In this document: positions 8,461 through 17,193 of the stretch, one piece after another
Layout: every line of letters begins with the position of its first letter
Numbering within the stretch: position 1 is the stretch's first letter
Assembly: GCF_016859125.1 (NCBI RefSeq)
Contig: NZ_CP069338.1
Span: 6,511,501 to 6,575,500 of the forward strand
DNA from: Archangium violaceum
Lineage (GTDB): Bacteria > Myxococcota > Myxococcia > Myxococcales > Myxococcaceae
Direction: 5' to 3'
DNA: 64,000 bases
Notes under the pieces: generated by a model
What the model was told of the DNA's origin: nothing
Databases searched by the model: none
What the model saw: the letters and a program-made list of their open reading frames with translations, nothing else
Translations under genes and position numbers: made by a program

Positions 8461-10333
8461 CGGCCACGCGGCGCTGGCCGCGCTCGCCCTGTTGCTGGTG
8501 GCGATGCCAGCATGGGCGGACATCGAATTCTACCAGACGGTGGATCGCACCGAGGTGGGCACGGAGGACCTCTTCCAGCTCACCGTGGTGGTGGTGGATC
8601 CGCCGGACAACGCCCGGGTGCAGTTCCCCGCGCCCGAGGACTTCGAGGTGCTGTCGTCCTCGCAGAGCACCCAGAGCTCCATCGCGATGAGTGGGAACGG
8701 GCCGCCCGTCATCCAGACGGTGCGCAAGCACGTGCTGATGATGCGAGCCAACCGCACGGGCAATCTCACCATCCCCCCGGCCGTGCTCACCGCCGGAGGC
8801 CGTACCTGGCGCACCGAGCCCATCAAGATGACGGTGCGCAAGGGGCACGTGGGTGGGTCCGCGCAGGCCCAGCGCCAGCGAATGCCGGATCCCTTCCGCA
8901 ACTTCCCTGGCTTCGGCGGCATGCAGGATCCGTTCGCCGACGAGGAGGAAGAGGAGGATCCGGGTAGGCGGATGCAGGAGGACATCCGGATTCCCCGTGG
9001 GGACTCGGACCTGTTCCTGCGCGCCACCCTCGACAAGAAGCAGGTGTACGTGGGCGAGCAGGTGACGCTGTCGCTCTACATCTACTCGCGCGTGGACCTC
9101 TCCAGCGTGGACGCGGTGACCATGCCGAAGCTGGATGGTTTCTGGAGCGAGGACGTGGAGAGTCCCACGCAGCTCTCCGGCGAGCAGCGCGTCGTCAACG
9201 GCATTCCCTACCGCACCTACCTGCTGCGGCGGCGTGCGCTCTTCCCGGTGAAGAGTGGCACCCTGGCCGTCACCCCCGCCGAGGCGGACATCACCACCGG
9301 CTTCCTGTTCGCCGGCCACCGGGTGCACCGCGTCTCCAATGCGCTGGAGGTGGAGGTGAAGCCGCTGCCGCCGGGTGGACCCAAGGGCATGCCGAGCGCC
9401 CACGTGGGCGACTGGAAGCTGTCCCTGGATGTGTCCCAGACACAGGTGGAGCTGGGCCAGCCCGTGACGGTGCGGGTCATCCTGGAAGGCTCGGGCAACG
9501 TGAAGAACGTCACGCCGCCCCGCCTGGAGGCCCCCGCCGCGTTCAAGGTGTACGATCCGACGACCACCGACAAGGTGACGCCCAACAAGTGGAAGATCCA
9601 GGGCCGCCGGGTGCAGGAGTACCTGGTGATGCCGCAGCGCACGGGCACCTTCACGTTGCCGGCGCTCGAGTTCCCCTATTTCAACCCGAAGACGGGCCGC
9701 TACGAGGTGTCCCGAACCGATCCGGTGGAGATCTCCGTGGAGCCCGGGGCGGGTGGGGTGGCGTCGTCCGGGCCAGCGGCCACGCCCTCGCAGATGGCGG
9801 ACGCCGCGTCCGAGCAGAAGAACGTCCTCACCGCGGGCGGCTTGCGCCCGCTGCGCTACCAGGCCCGCTTCGAGGAGCCCGCGGCGGCCGTGTGGCAGCG
9901 GCCCTTCTTCGTGCCGGCGGTGCTGACGCCCGTGGGGCTGATGATGGTCCTGGGCCTGGCGGGGCTGGTGCGCGGGAGGTTGTCGAACCAGGACGAGGGC
10001 AGCCGCAACCGGCAGCGGGCCAAGGCGGCGCGCAAGCGGCTGGCGGAGGCGGAGAAGCTGCGCGGAGGCAGCTCCAGCGCCTTCTACGGTGAGGTGGAGA
10101 AGGCCGTGCTGAACTTCCTGGAGGCCCGGCTGCACGCTCCGGTGGGAGGCCTCACCCGGGACGCGCTGGAGGCGAAGCTGGCCGAGGCCGGAGTGGACGC
10201 GGCGCGACGCCAGCGGGTGCGCTTCGTGTTGGAGGCGTGTGACGCGGGCCGCTTCGCCCCCGGCGCCGAGCCGGCTGCCCGCGAGCGCATCCTGGATGAC
10301 GCCGCGGCCGTCATGGAGGGTTGGGACAAGTGA
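8444..10333 (+). CDS. batD: BatD protein
   Basis: This is a 629-residue protein. A signal peptide (residues 1-25, ending in PAWA) leads into repeated beta-sandwich segments: EFYQTVDRTEVGTEDLFQL, then RATLDKKQVYVGEQVTLSL near 190, and SLDVSQTQVELGQPVTVRV near 325. These are the tandem Ig-like domains of BatD (oxygen tolerance family). A membrane helix lies at about 490-507 (VPAVLTPVGLMMVLGLAGLV). The cytoplasmic tail of about 120 residues is helical. A Pro/Arg/Glu-rich linker (about 140-180) separates the first two domains. It starts inside batC and ends in a GTGA overlap with batE. Confidence 0.9.
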   Translation: MRRTGSGHAALAALALLLVAMPAWADIEFYQTVDRTEVGTEDLFQLTVVVVDPPDNARVQFPAPEDFEVLSSSQSTQSSIAMSGNGPPVIQTVRKHVLMMRANRTGNLTIPPAVLTAGGRTWRTEPIKMTVRKGHVGGSAQAQRQRMPDPFRNFPGFGGMQDPFADEEEEEDPGRRMQEDIRIPRGDSDLFLRATLDKKQVYVGEQVTLSLYIYSRVDLSSVDAVTMPKLDGFWSEDVESPTQLSGEQRVVNGIPYRTYLLRRRALFPVKSGTLAVTPAEADITTGFLFAGHRVHRVSNALEVEVKPLPPGGPKGMPSAHVGDWKLSLDVSQTQVELGQPVTVRVILEGSGNVKNVTPPRLEAPAAFKVYDPTTTDKVTPNKWKIQGRRVQEYLVMPQRTGTFTLPALEFPYFNPKTGRYEVSRTDPVEISVEPGAGGVASSGPAATPSQMADAASEQKNVLTAGGLRPLRYQARFEEPAAAVWQRPFFVPAVLTPVGLMMVLGLAGLVRGRLSNQDEGSRNRQRAKAARKRLAEAEKLRGGSSSAFYGEVEKAVLNFLEARLHAPVGGLTRDALEAKLAEAGVDAARRQRVRFVLEACDAGRFAPGAEPAARERILDDAAAVMEGWDK

Positions 10334-11079
10334 GCGCCATCACCGCCATCCTCGTGGCCACGCTGTTGAGCCAGACGTACTACTCGCCGGAGGAGGCCCA
10401 GACCCTCTTCCAGCAGGCCAACGAGGCCTTCCTGAAGCAGGACTACGCCGCCGCGCGCGAGGGCTACGAGAAGTTGATCTCGCACGGCTTCGGAGGCCCG
10501 GACATCCACTACAACCTGGGCACCACGTACCTGGCGGAGGGAGACCTGGGGCGCGCGGTGCTGGCCTTCGAGCGCTCGCGCAAGGCTGGAGGAGAGGGCC
10601 CGGACCTGGAGGCCAACCTCTCGCTCGCGCGCGCGAGGCAGCTCGACAAGGTGGTGGGCAACGCGCCCGAGGAGCCCTTCCTGCAGCGCGTGGTGGCCGC
10701 CACGAGCGGCAACCTGGTGGCGTGGCTCTTCCTGGGGACGTGGCTGGCCGCCTTCGCCTTCCTGATTCTCTTCCGGCTGTTGCGTCCGGGCCGGCGCGCC
10801 TGGGCGCTGGTGGTGGGGAGCGTGTTGCTGGTGGCGTCGGTGCCGTCCGGCGCGCTGCTGGCCGCGCACGTCTGGGTGCACGAGACGTTGCACGAGGCCG
10901 TGGTCGTGGCGCCCACGCTGCGTGCGCGGGAGTTCCCCAAGGAGGAGGCCAAGGTGGCCTTCGAGGTGCACCCCGGCCTGAAGGTGCGAGTGATGGAGGA
11001 GACGGGGCGCTACGTGCGAATCCGCCTGCCCAACGGCCTGGAGGGCTGGGCCGAGCGCGAGGGCGTGGCGGAGATCTGA
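10330..11079 (+). CDS. batE: BatE-like TPR and SH3 domain protein
   Basis: This is a 249-residue protein if started at the GTG at 10330, which gives the same GTGA overlap as other junctions in this operon; a TTG lies three codons upstream. It begins with a hydrophobic leader, then two TPR repeats (YSPEEAQTLFQQANEAFLKQ and IHYNLGTTYLAEGDLGRAV). Two membrane helices (about 130-155 and 158-180) and a C-terminal bacterial SH3 domain (ALRAREFPKEEAKVAFEVH, then GLEGWAEREGV) follow. This layout matches BatE, the last gene of Bat operons. A hairpin repeat 25 bp downstream probably ends the transcript. Confidence 0.87.
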   Translation: MSAITAILVATLLSQTYYSPEEAQTLFQQANEAFLKQDYAAAREGYEKLISHGFGGPDIHYNLGTTYLAEGDLGRAVLAFERSRKAGGEGPDLEANLSLARARQLDKVVGNAPEEPFLQRVVAATSGNLVAWLFLGTWLAAFAFLILFRLLRPGRRAWALVVGSVLLVASVPSGALLAAHVWVHETLHEAVVVAPTLRAREFPKEEAKVAFEVHPGLKVRVMEETGRYVRIRLPNGLEGWAEREGVAEI

Positions 11080-11104
11080 AGCAAACGGCCTGAGCCCGTG
11101 TCCG

Positions 11105-11140
11105 CCCCCTCTCCCTCTGGGAGAGGGCTGGGGTGAGGGT
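11105..11140 (+). repeat. Dispersed hairpin repeat, copy 1 (probable terminator of bat operon)
   Basis: CCCTCTCCC (11107-11115) and GGGAGAGGG (11119-11127) form a perfect 9-bp stem with loop TCT. A GGGGTGAGGGT tail follows. The same core recurs at 28980-29000 and 42672-42694, each time just after a gene. No long T tract follows, so it may act with Rho or protect the 3' end rather than be a classic intrinsic terminator. Confidence 0.75.
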
Positions 11141-11186
11141 CGTCGCTTGTCAGTCCCGGCGCACGGGTCGCGTCTGGTGCGTCGCC

Positions 11187-11435
11187 ATGTCACAGGACAG
11201 ATTCCAGACCAGCCGCGAGGTGTATCACCGCATCCGCTGGGACCCACGGCTCGACGCGCACGCGTTCGTCATCGGCTACGACGCTCGTGGCGAGCAGATG
11301 GAGGAGGTCCCCTTCGCGGCCTTCGTGCCCGACGGGGAGATTCCCTGGCACCGCGTCTGGTACTTCCGGCGTGGCCACCAGATGGTGTGGGACCGCCGCG
11401 AACGTATCGACCGGATGTCTGACCTCGCTGTCTGA
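11187..11435 (+). CDS. DUF504 (MJ1316-like) small protein
   Basis: This 82-residue protein matches the DUF504 pattern: SREVYHRIRWDPRLD, then FVIGYDARG, then PFAAFVPDGEIPWHRVWYF and a final RRG. The family includes the MJ1316 domain proposed to recognise RNA ends, but no reaction is shown for the stand-alone bacterial form. I start it at the ATG at 11187, because the longer frame would begin inside the hairpin repeat. It is transcribed away from the bat operon and convergent with fliB, whose stop lies 15 bp beyond. Confidence 0.8.
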   Translation: MSQDRFQTSREVYHRIRWDPRLDAHAFVIGYDARGEQMEEVPFAAFVPDGEIPWHRVWYFRRGHQMVWDRRERIDRMSDLAV

Positions 11436-11450
11436 GAGTGCTCGCCCGGG

Positions 11451-12752
11451 TCAGAAGGTCGCGAAGACGAGCACCTTGCCCAGGGTTTCCGCGCCGCGGC
11501 CCGGGCCCACGAGGCCCTCGGCGAGCGAGAGGTAGTCCGGCGACTGCTCCACATGCTTCGCCAGGAGCTGGAAGGTCTCCACCGCCGCCCGGTCCAGGTG
11601 CTCCTGTGACTCGGAGGTGGGGGAGGGCTTGTGGCGGAGCTCCGCTACCCGGGGATGGCCCGCGAGCGTCAGGCGCAGCAGCCCCACCCGCAGGGTCAGG
11701 CGGAACACGTAGGCGAGCAGGCTCGGCGAGTCGGTGAAGGGCGCACGCCAGAGTTGGTGCTCGGTGGAGTTGTGGAAGTAGCGGTGCACCCGCTCGCCGT
11801 ACCGCGCTTCCAGGTGGCTCCACCGCTCCGCGTAGGTGTGCCAGGCCGCGTCCAGGTCGCTCGCGCCACCGTTCTCGAGCCGGAGGGAATCCAGGACACC
11901 CCGCACCAGGGAGGAGAACCGCTCGCCCCGGCCCGCCGCCATCCGTGCCTTCAGCACCGAGCGGAACAGGCCCACGCAGGGCCCACCCGGGAGCGTCAGC
12001 CCGGTGAAGTCCCGGTGGACCGCGTCCAGGATGTCCGGACGCTCGAAGCGTTGGAGCACCTTGTTCAAACGGGCCTCGGCTCCAGAGCGCGCTTCCCCGC
12101 GGAAGGCTTCCGTTCCCCGGAAGTAGAAGTCGTCCAGCCCGTAGGCCAGTTGCCCGAGCATGGCGAGCCGCGAGGCGAGGGGGTATTCCCGCCGGTGCAG
12201 CAGTCGCAGCATGGCCGCGCGCACCGTCTCCGCGTGGAAGGTATAGGCGTCCTCCGTGTCCACGGGGATGTGCCTCGCCGTTTCTGGCCGCGTGACGTGT
12301 GGAGACGAAGCGGGCAGTGGCACCGGCTCCAGCGCGTCCTCCTCCAGCAGGCACGAGCGAGCCACCTCGGGACAGGCCAGGGTCCCGGAGACCTCCACCC
12401 GTTCGCCCCAGCGTGTGACGACGCGCGGGAAGGTGGCGCAGATGTCCGGAAGCAGTGCGTCCCCGTGGCGGCGCTGGAGCGAGCACAACCGCTCCGCGTC
12501 CAGCAAGGGGCAGTGCCCGTCCGGACGCATCTGGATGAAGGCCTGCTCCGTGGGGGCGCCACCCGGATTCGGGGAGACGCACTGGCGCAGGCGCTCCGAC
12601 TCCTCCGGGTCGCTCGAGACCACCGCCTGCATCCGCTGCCAGTGAGAGCCGCTCACCGGCACCTTCAGCCCCGAGCAGCAGGTGTCCTCACAGCGCTCCG
12701 CGATGCAGCGGAAGCGCGTCATGTAGCGCGGGAGGGTGGACTCGGAGGGCAT
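11451..12752 (-). CDS. fliB: FliB-like flagellin lysine-N-methylase family protein
   Basis: This 433-residue protein opens with RYMTRFRCIAERCEDTCCSG, the signature Cys cluster of the FliB family. Further cysteines (DGHCPLL, CSLQRRHGDALLPDICATFPR) also fit. FliB methylates lysines of flagellin in Salmonella and probably uses an iron-sulphur centre. No flagellin or complete flagellar operon is seen here and myxobacteria glide, so the substrate must be another protein. The ATG at 12752 is preferred over an upstream GTG. It lies 32 bp downstream of the subtilase gene on the same strand, so the two may share a transcript. Confidence 0.8.
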   Translation of the reverse strand: MPSESTLPRYMTRFRCIAERCEDTCCSGLKVPVSGSHWQRMQAVVSSDPEESERLRQCVSPNPGGAPTEQAFIQMRPDGHCPLLDAERLCSLQRRHGDALLPDICATFPRVVTRWGERVEVSGTLACPEVARSCLLEEDALEPVPLPASSPHVTRPETARHIPVDTEDAYTFHAETVRAAMLRLLHRREYPLASRLAMLGQLAYGLDDFYFRGTEAFRGEARSGAEARLNKVLQRFERPDILDAVHRDFTGLTLPGGPCVGLFRSVLKARMAAGRGERFSSLVRGVLDSLRLENGGASDLDAAWHTYAERWSHLEARYGERVHRYFHNSTEHQLWRAPFTDSPSLLAYVFRLTLRVGLLRLTLAGHPRVAELRHKPSPTSESQEHLDRAAVETFQLLAKHVEQSPDYLSLAEGLVGPGRGAETLGKVLVFATF

Positions 12753-12784
12753 GGGCAGTCGGGAGACTACCCTCACCCCTTCCG

Positions 12785-14479
12785 TCAGGGCATCTGCTGG
12801 AGCGTGTCGAGTGCCGCCTTCGCCTGCACCAGCCCGTGGCCGTAGTGTGCGTCATGCCCCGGCTCGCCCAGGTCCTTCGCGCTGCGCTCCAGCAGCGCGC
12901 GCACCTCGTTGGCCTTCAGGGAGGGACGTGCGCTCCACACGAGCGCCGCCACGCCCGTCACGTGCGGCGTGGCCATCGAGGTGCCCGGGAACCGGGCGTA
13001 GTCCACTGCGCGCAGGCTCACGCGCACCTGCTTGCCCAGGTGAGCGAGCACGGCCGCCCGCGACTCCCTGCCCACCGCGAGCGAGGGCACCCACTTGCGC
13101 CCCGGTCCGTCCAGACCCAGTTGCCAGGATTGGCTCTCGGATTCCTCGGCGCCGAAGACGATCGCCCGCGCGCCCTGTCTCATCACATTCCGCGCGCTGT
13201 CCGTGACGGAGTAGAACCCGGCCAGCCGCACATAGGCCACGAAGCCCTCGCACGTGCCGCTCTTGCACTCGCCGACGTCGCCCATGCCGCAGTCGACCAG
13301 CTCTCCCGTGTACTCACCCGCGGGCGCGAAGAAGATCGAACGCGAGGTGTACCGCGCTCCCTCCGCGTCGAGCTCCGGCTCGGTGGCTCCCTGCACGCTG
13401 ATGGAGGAGAGCACGTCCACGCCAGGCGCCACCAGGCTCAGCCCCTCGCCGCGGTTGGAGAAGGAGGCCACCTGTTCCTTCGCGTCCACGGCGCCCACCG
13501 CCATCACGGACGGATAGGCCGACGGGTAGCTGAGGGGCGCCTCGTCTCCCGGGCGGCTGTCGTTTCCCGCCGCCGCGACGATGAGCATTCCCCCGTCCAC
13601 CGCGGCCTGGAATGCCTCCCGCGCCGTGTTTCCCATGTCCATCGGCGCCCCGAGCGACAGCGAGGCGATGTGCGCCCCCTGCTGCTTGCACCACTCGAGT
13701 CCCGAGAGCACGGTGCTGATGCTGGCGCTCTCGTGCACGTTGAGCACCCGGGCGATCAGCAGCTCCACGCCGGGGGCCACTCCCACCATGCCGCCCTGGC
13801 TCATGGCCGGCCAGGTCGTGCCTCCCGAGCCGAGCTGGGCCGCGACGATGCCCGCCACGTGTGTGCCATGGCCAAGGCCTCTCACGCCGTTCGACTCGTC
13901 GCTCGGGTCGTCATCGTCATCCACGAAGTCGTGGCCGGCCGCGTAGGGAATGGCCAGCTCGGGGTGCCGCCGGTCGATGCCACTGTCGATGATGCACACC
14001 CGGATGCCCGCGCCGGTCGGCGCTCCCGTGTCGAGCACGCCATCCTCGTTGGCGTCCCACACCTGCTGGGCCTGCACGAGCCTCAGCGCGTCCGTGTACT
14101 CATCCACCGAGCCGGTCGTCGTGGGCAGGCCGAGCGCGTGCACCTCGAGGTCCGGCTCGATGCTCTCCACGTCCGGATCCGCGGCGAGCCGGGCCCGCTC
14201 CTCGGGGGTCACACGCGCGGCCACCGCCGGGACGAGGCGGTACTGCGCCGTCACCTGACCTCCCAGGCGCCGCACCGTGGCCGCGCTCACCCGAGCGCTG
14301 GAGCGGTAGCGGACGAGCACGGCCTCGCGTCCATCCGGGGTCTGGCGCAAGGCCTCATCGGGGAGCGCGTTCTCGACCACGTCTCCGCACTCGTTGTGCC
14401 CCTGCACCGACACGTCGTCGGCCCCACCCGAACACGCCGCCAGGGCCAGAAGCCCGAGATGTGCCCAACGCCGCATCAT
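12785..14479 (-). CDS. Subtilisin-family serine protease, lipoprotein, with PA-like insert
   Basis: This 564-residue protein starts with a lipoprotein signal (lipobox LAAC near residue 15). A propeptide-like inhibitor domain covers about 50-110. The peptidase S8 core follows, with Asp in CIIDSGID (about 163), His in GHGTHVAG (about 205) and Ser in PGTSMATPH (about 501). The catalytic triad is intact. Between the His and Ser blocks, residues about 375-490 form an insert with paired cysteines (VDCGMGDVGECKSGTCEGF) resembling a protease-associated (PA) domain. It is probably an envelope-anchored or surface degradative enzyme. It is divergent from the pyrophosphatase gene. An ATG one codon downstream is equally possible as the start. 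Confidence 0.9.
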   Translation of the reverse strand: MMRRWAHLGLLALAACSGGADDVSVQGHNECGDVVENALPDEALRQTPDGREAVLVRYRSSARVSAATVRRLGGQVTAQYRLVPAVAARVTPEERARLAADPDVESIEPDLEVHALGLPTTTGSVDEYTDALRLVQAQQVWDANEDGVLDTGAPTGAGIRVCIIDSGIDRRHPELAIPYAAGHDFVDDDDDPSDESNGVRGLGHGTHVAGIVAAQLGSGGTTWPAMSQGGMVGVAPGVELLIARVLNVHESASISTVLSGLEWCKQQGAHIASLSLGAPMDMGNTAREAFQAAVDGGMLIVAAAGNDSRPGDEAPLSYPSAYPSVMAVGAVDAKEQVASFSNRGEGLSLVAPGVDVLSSISVQGATEPELDAEGARYTSRSIFFAPAGEYTGELVDCGMGDVGECKSGTCEGFVAYVRLAGFYSVTDSARNVMRQGARAIVFGAEESESQSWQLGLDGPGRKWVPSLAVGRESRAAVLAHLGKQVRVSLRAVDYARFPGTSMATPHVTGVAALVWSARPSLKANEVRALLERSAKDLGEPGHDAHYGHGLVQAKAALDTLQQMP

Positions 14480-14642
14480 CGACCTCCATTTCCACTTCGG
14501 AGGGAGTTGGGGTTGCGCCGGGGTTGGTGCCAGGGGGAGCCGAATTTTCCAGTGGAACGGACGTGCCCGGGTTCACAGAAGTGTAACACGAGCGTCCCCT
14601 CGCGGACGGTGCGTGGGTGCTACTTCGTGCTACACAGCCCGG

Positions 14643-15092
14643 GTGTCAGCGTTCTCCCTTCCGCCGGAGCTCCCGAGCGAGCCCGAAGTGCTGGTCGAGT
14701 CTCCTCGCTGGTCCGTGGTGAAGCGGCGCGCGGACGGGGGCGTGGACTTCATCTCGCCGCTGCCGTGTCCCTACAACTACGGCTGCATTCCCGGGTTGAG
14801 CTCGGGGGATGGGGATCCCCTGGACGTGGTGGTGCTCGGTCCGCGTCTGCGCCGGGGCGAGCGCCTGCGAGTACCGGTGGTGGGGGTGATTGGCTTCCTC
14901 GACGCGGGCTGCGCCGACCCCAAGGTCATCTGCAGTGCGCGGCCCCTGAGCGCGGCGGAACGCACGGGGCTCGAGACCTTCTTCCGCGTCTACGCCCTCT
15001 TCAAGCGGGTGCTCCACCGCGTGCGGGGCAGGAGCGGAGGGGACACGCGCTTCGTGGGCTGGCTCGCGGACGTCACGGGGCGCTCAGCATGA
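14643..15092 (+). CDS. ppa: Family I inorganic pyrophosphatase (short form)
   Basis: This is a 149-residue protein. The catalytic motif GDGDPLDVVVLG is present. Asp-97, Asp-102 and Lys-104 of the E. coli enzyme have equivalents in LDAGCADPK. So the metal and pyrophosphate ligands appear to be retained, although the protein is about 25 residues shorter than E. coli Ppa. It hydrolyses PPi to 2 Pi in the cytoplasm, driving biosynthetic reactions. There is no ATG in the region: GTG at 14643 gives the best domain start, and another GTG lies ten codons upstream. The 3' end overlaps the convergent DUF885 gene by 20 bp. Confidence 0.8.
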   Translation: MSAFSLPPELPSEPEVLVESPRWSVVKRRADGGVDFISPLPCPYNYGCIPGLSSGDGDPLDVVVLGPRLRRGERLRVPVVGVIGFLDAGCADPKVICSARPLSAAERTGLETFFRVYALFKRVLHRVRGRSGGDTRFVGWLADVTGRSA

Positions 15093-16788
15093 AGCGTCGC
15101 AGGAGCGCGGGAGGCACTGGGCCGAACGAGAAGAGCTCGTCGTGGAAGCGGGCCTCGTCGAAGTGGCGCCCGCGCTCGCGCCGGCAGTCCTCCTCGAGCC
15201 GTTCGAACTCGAGCGCGCCGAGCAGGTAGGTGATGGACTGCAGGGGCAGGCGCTTGTAGCGGAGGATTTCCCGCCGCGCGTTGGGCTCGGGCATGCTGGC
15301 GGAGCGCATGAGATAGCTCACCGCGGCCTCGTCATCCATGCGCCGGGTGTGCAGGCCGATGTCCACCACCACGCGTACGGCGCGCAGGGCCCGGGCCACC
15401 AGCGCCGTGAGTTCCTCGGGGGCGGAGTAGAAGCCCGCGCGCCGCATCCGCTCCTCGGCGTAGGTGGCGTAGCCCTCGATGTTGAGCATGGGGCCGAAGT
15501 GGCCGCGCGCCATGGCCACGTGGTCCGTCACGAGGAGGAAGCGGACCGGGGCGGGATGGTGGGAGAAGGCCCGCTGCCAGGCGACGCTCTGCAGGAAGTG
15601 GCCGGGGATGCCCTCGTGCACGGCCAGCAGCGTGGCCCAGACGGTGGGGTGCGCGGCGGCCATGGGGGCCAGCACGAACCAGCCCACCTTGCGGGGATCC
15701 TTCAGCGGCGCGGGCCAGTTGGTGCCGCGAACGTCCACCATGCCTGGAGGAAGGGGCTTGAGGCCGAGCCGGCAGCCCTCGGGGACGTTGAACAGCTCCC
15801 GCTCGTGGATGAAGGACTCGGCGTGCGCGATGCGCTCCCGGTAGAGGGGGATGACGTCCTCGTCGTGGGCGGGGTGCTCCAGCTCGAGCCGCGCGAGCAG
15901 GGTCCGGGCGTCCGCCAGATTGGAGAGGGTGGAGGGCGCTCCGGGAACCTCCGCGGCGAGCTGAGCGGCGAGCTGGACGATGGAGTGCTGGGCCCGCGCC
16001 AACACCTCCTCGGCCCGCTGCACCAGCTCCTCGGGAGAGGCGGTGAGGCCGAACATGTGTCGCAGCCGCCACCGGTACTCGTCCTCGCCGAGGACCACGC
16101 CGGCGTGCGCATGGGGCTGCACGCGCTCGCGCAGGAAGCGCTGGTGGGCGGCGAAGGCCTCGCGGGCGTCATGGGCCGCGTGCTGGAGCGCACGGGCCTC
16201 GGCGCTGGAGAGTGTCACCTGGTGTGCTTCGGGCAGGGCCGGGAGGTGCTCGAAGTACCGGACGATGACGGGGAGCTGGTCCTCGGCGAACTCCTGGACG
16301 ATGTGCACATCCGGCACCTCTCCCGAGGCGAGCCCCTCGGCGAGCAGCTGCTCCTGCTGTTGGAGGAAGGTGGGGATGCGCGCGGCCCGGCTGGCGATGG
16401 CGGACCAGTCCTCGGCCGTCTCGGCCTGGCCGATCTGGTACTGGAGCATCGTGTGCGGATAGGTCGACAGCTCGACATTGCTCCGGTGTCCGCGCAGGTC
16501 CTCGTGGGCGTGGACGTGGAACCGGCAGACGCCGAGCATCGCCATCCAATCGAGCCAGGCGTCCGGGGGGAACTCCTCGGGCGCGAGCCGCTCGAGTTGC
16601 GCGAGGGTGTCGCGGTGCAGGGCGTACTCGTCGGCCAGCGCGGACGGAGAGAGGTCCTTGAGCCGGTCGTCCAGGTGATGGAGTCCGAGGGTGGTGGCCT
16701 CCTCGGGCTGGCTCTGGAGGTAGCGCTCGAAGAACGAGGCGCGGAGCCGGACGAAGGCGTCGAGGGCGGGCGAGGGGGCCTTGCTCAT
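15073..16788 (-). CDS. DUF885 family putative metallopeptidase
   Basis: This 571-residue protein is mostly helical and carries HEGIPGH near residue 391, the HExxxGH motif typical of DUF885. RMDDEAAVSYLM and YLLGALEFERLE toward the C-terminus match the family end. DUF885 proteins resemble gluzincin or carboxypeptidase-like enzymes, and a few are proposed peptidases. No signal peptide is visible, so it is probably cytoplasmic. I start it at the ATG at 16788 (MSKAPSPALDAF); the longer frame adds 20 unsupported residues. It is convergent with the pyrophosphatase gene, with tails overlapping by 20 bp. Confidence 0.85.
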   Translation of the reverse strand: MSKAPSPALDAFVRLRASFFERYLQSQPEEATTLGLHHLDDRLKDLSPSALADEYALHRDTLAQLERLAPEEFPPDAWLDWMAMLGVCRFHVHAHEDLRGHRSNVELSTYPHTMLQYQIGQAETAEDWSAIASRAARIPTFLQQQEQLLAEGLASGEVPDVHIVQEFAEDQLPVIVRYFEHLPALPEAHQVTLSSAEARALQHAAHDAREAFAAHQRFLRERVQPHAHAGVVLGEDEYRWRLRHMFGLTASPEELVQRAEEVLARAQHSIVQLAAQLAAEVPGAPSTLSNLADARTLLARLELEHPAHDEDVIPLYRERIAHAESFIHERELFNVPEGCRLGLKPLPPGMVDVRGTNWPAPLKDPRKVGWFVLAPMAAAHPTVWATLLAVHEGIPGHFLQSVAWQRAFSHHPAPVRFLLVTDHVAMARGHFGPMLNIEGYATYAEERMRRAGFYSAPEELTALVARALRAVRVVVDIGLHTRRMDDEAAVSYLMRSASMPEPNARREILRYKRLPLQSITYLLGALEFERLEEDCRRERGRHFDEARFHDELFSFGPVPPALLRRFMLSAP

Positions 16789-16981
16789 GGCACCCTGAGG
16801 GTAGTCATCGTGGACCGGAAGGGTGAGCAGCCGAGCGACGACGGTCACCGCCGCCGGGATGGCCTCGGCGACGAGGCCCTCGCGGGCATCCCATCGTCCC
16901 GCGTGCCTGCCTGCCCTTCATCCGAGCCCCCCAGGCAGCCGGGGAGCGGATAAGGTGCGCGGGTCATGCCCGCGCTGCTCC

Positions 16982-17182
16982 GGCTCTCGCTCCCACATCG
17001 TCCGACTCTTCGAGGGGGAGGCGGCCTTCATCGGACTGTCAGGAGGGCTCATGACCACCTACATCTTCCCCGCCCGTCTGGCGGTGGCCAGGGGGATCTC
17101 ATCCACCCTGTGCGCCATCCTGGCCGGGCTGTATCCTGCGCATCGTGCCGCCGCCTTGAACGGGGTGGAGGCGCTCGCCTAA
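16982..17182 (+). pseudogene. Remnant of an FtsX/MacB-type ABC permease C-terminus
   Basis: In one frame this stretch reads RLFEGEAAFIGLSGGL, then about 30 residues, then CAILAGLYPAHRAAALNGVEAL and a stop. FtsX/MacB-family permeases typically end with a segment like RLFLGEALLLGLLGG followed by LYPARRAARLDPVEAL, so both conserved pieces are recognisable. The rest of the gene and the membrane helices between the two pieces are missing or shortened. There is no start or ribosome-binding site of its own. It ends 11 bp before the response regulator start, so it looks like a deletion scar. Confidence 0.6.
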
Positions 17183-17193
17183 GAGTGAGTCCC

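Noticed and set aside
12836-15229. An open frame of 797 codons on the plus strand opposite the subtilase
   Set aside because: It covers the subtilase in antisense and continues through the pyrophosphatase gene in a wrong frame. The subtilase triad and lipobox on the other strand are decisive.
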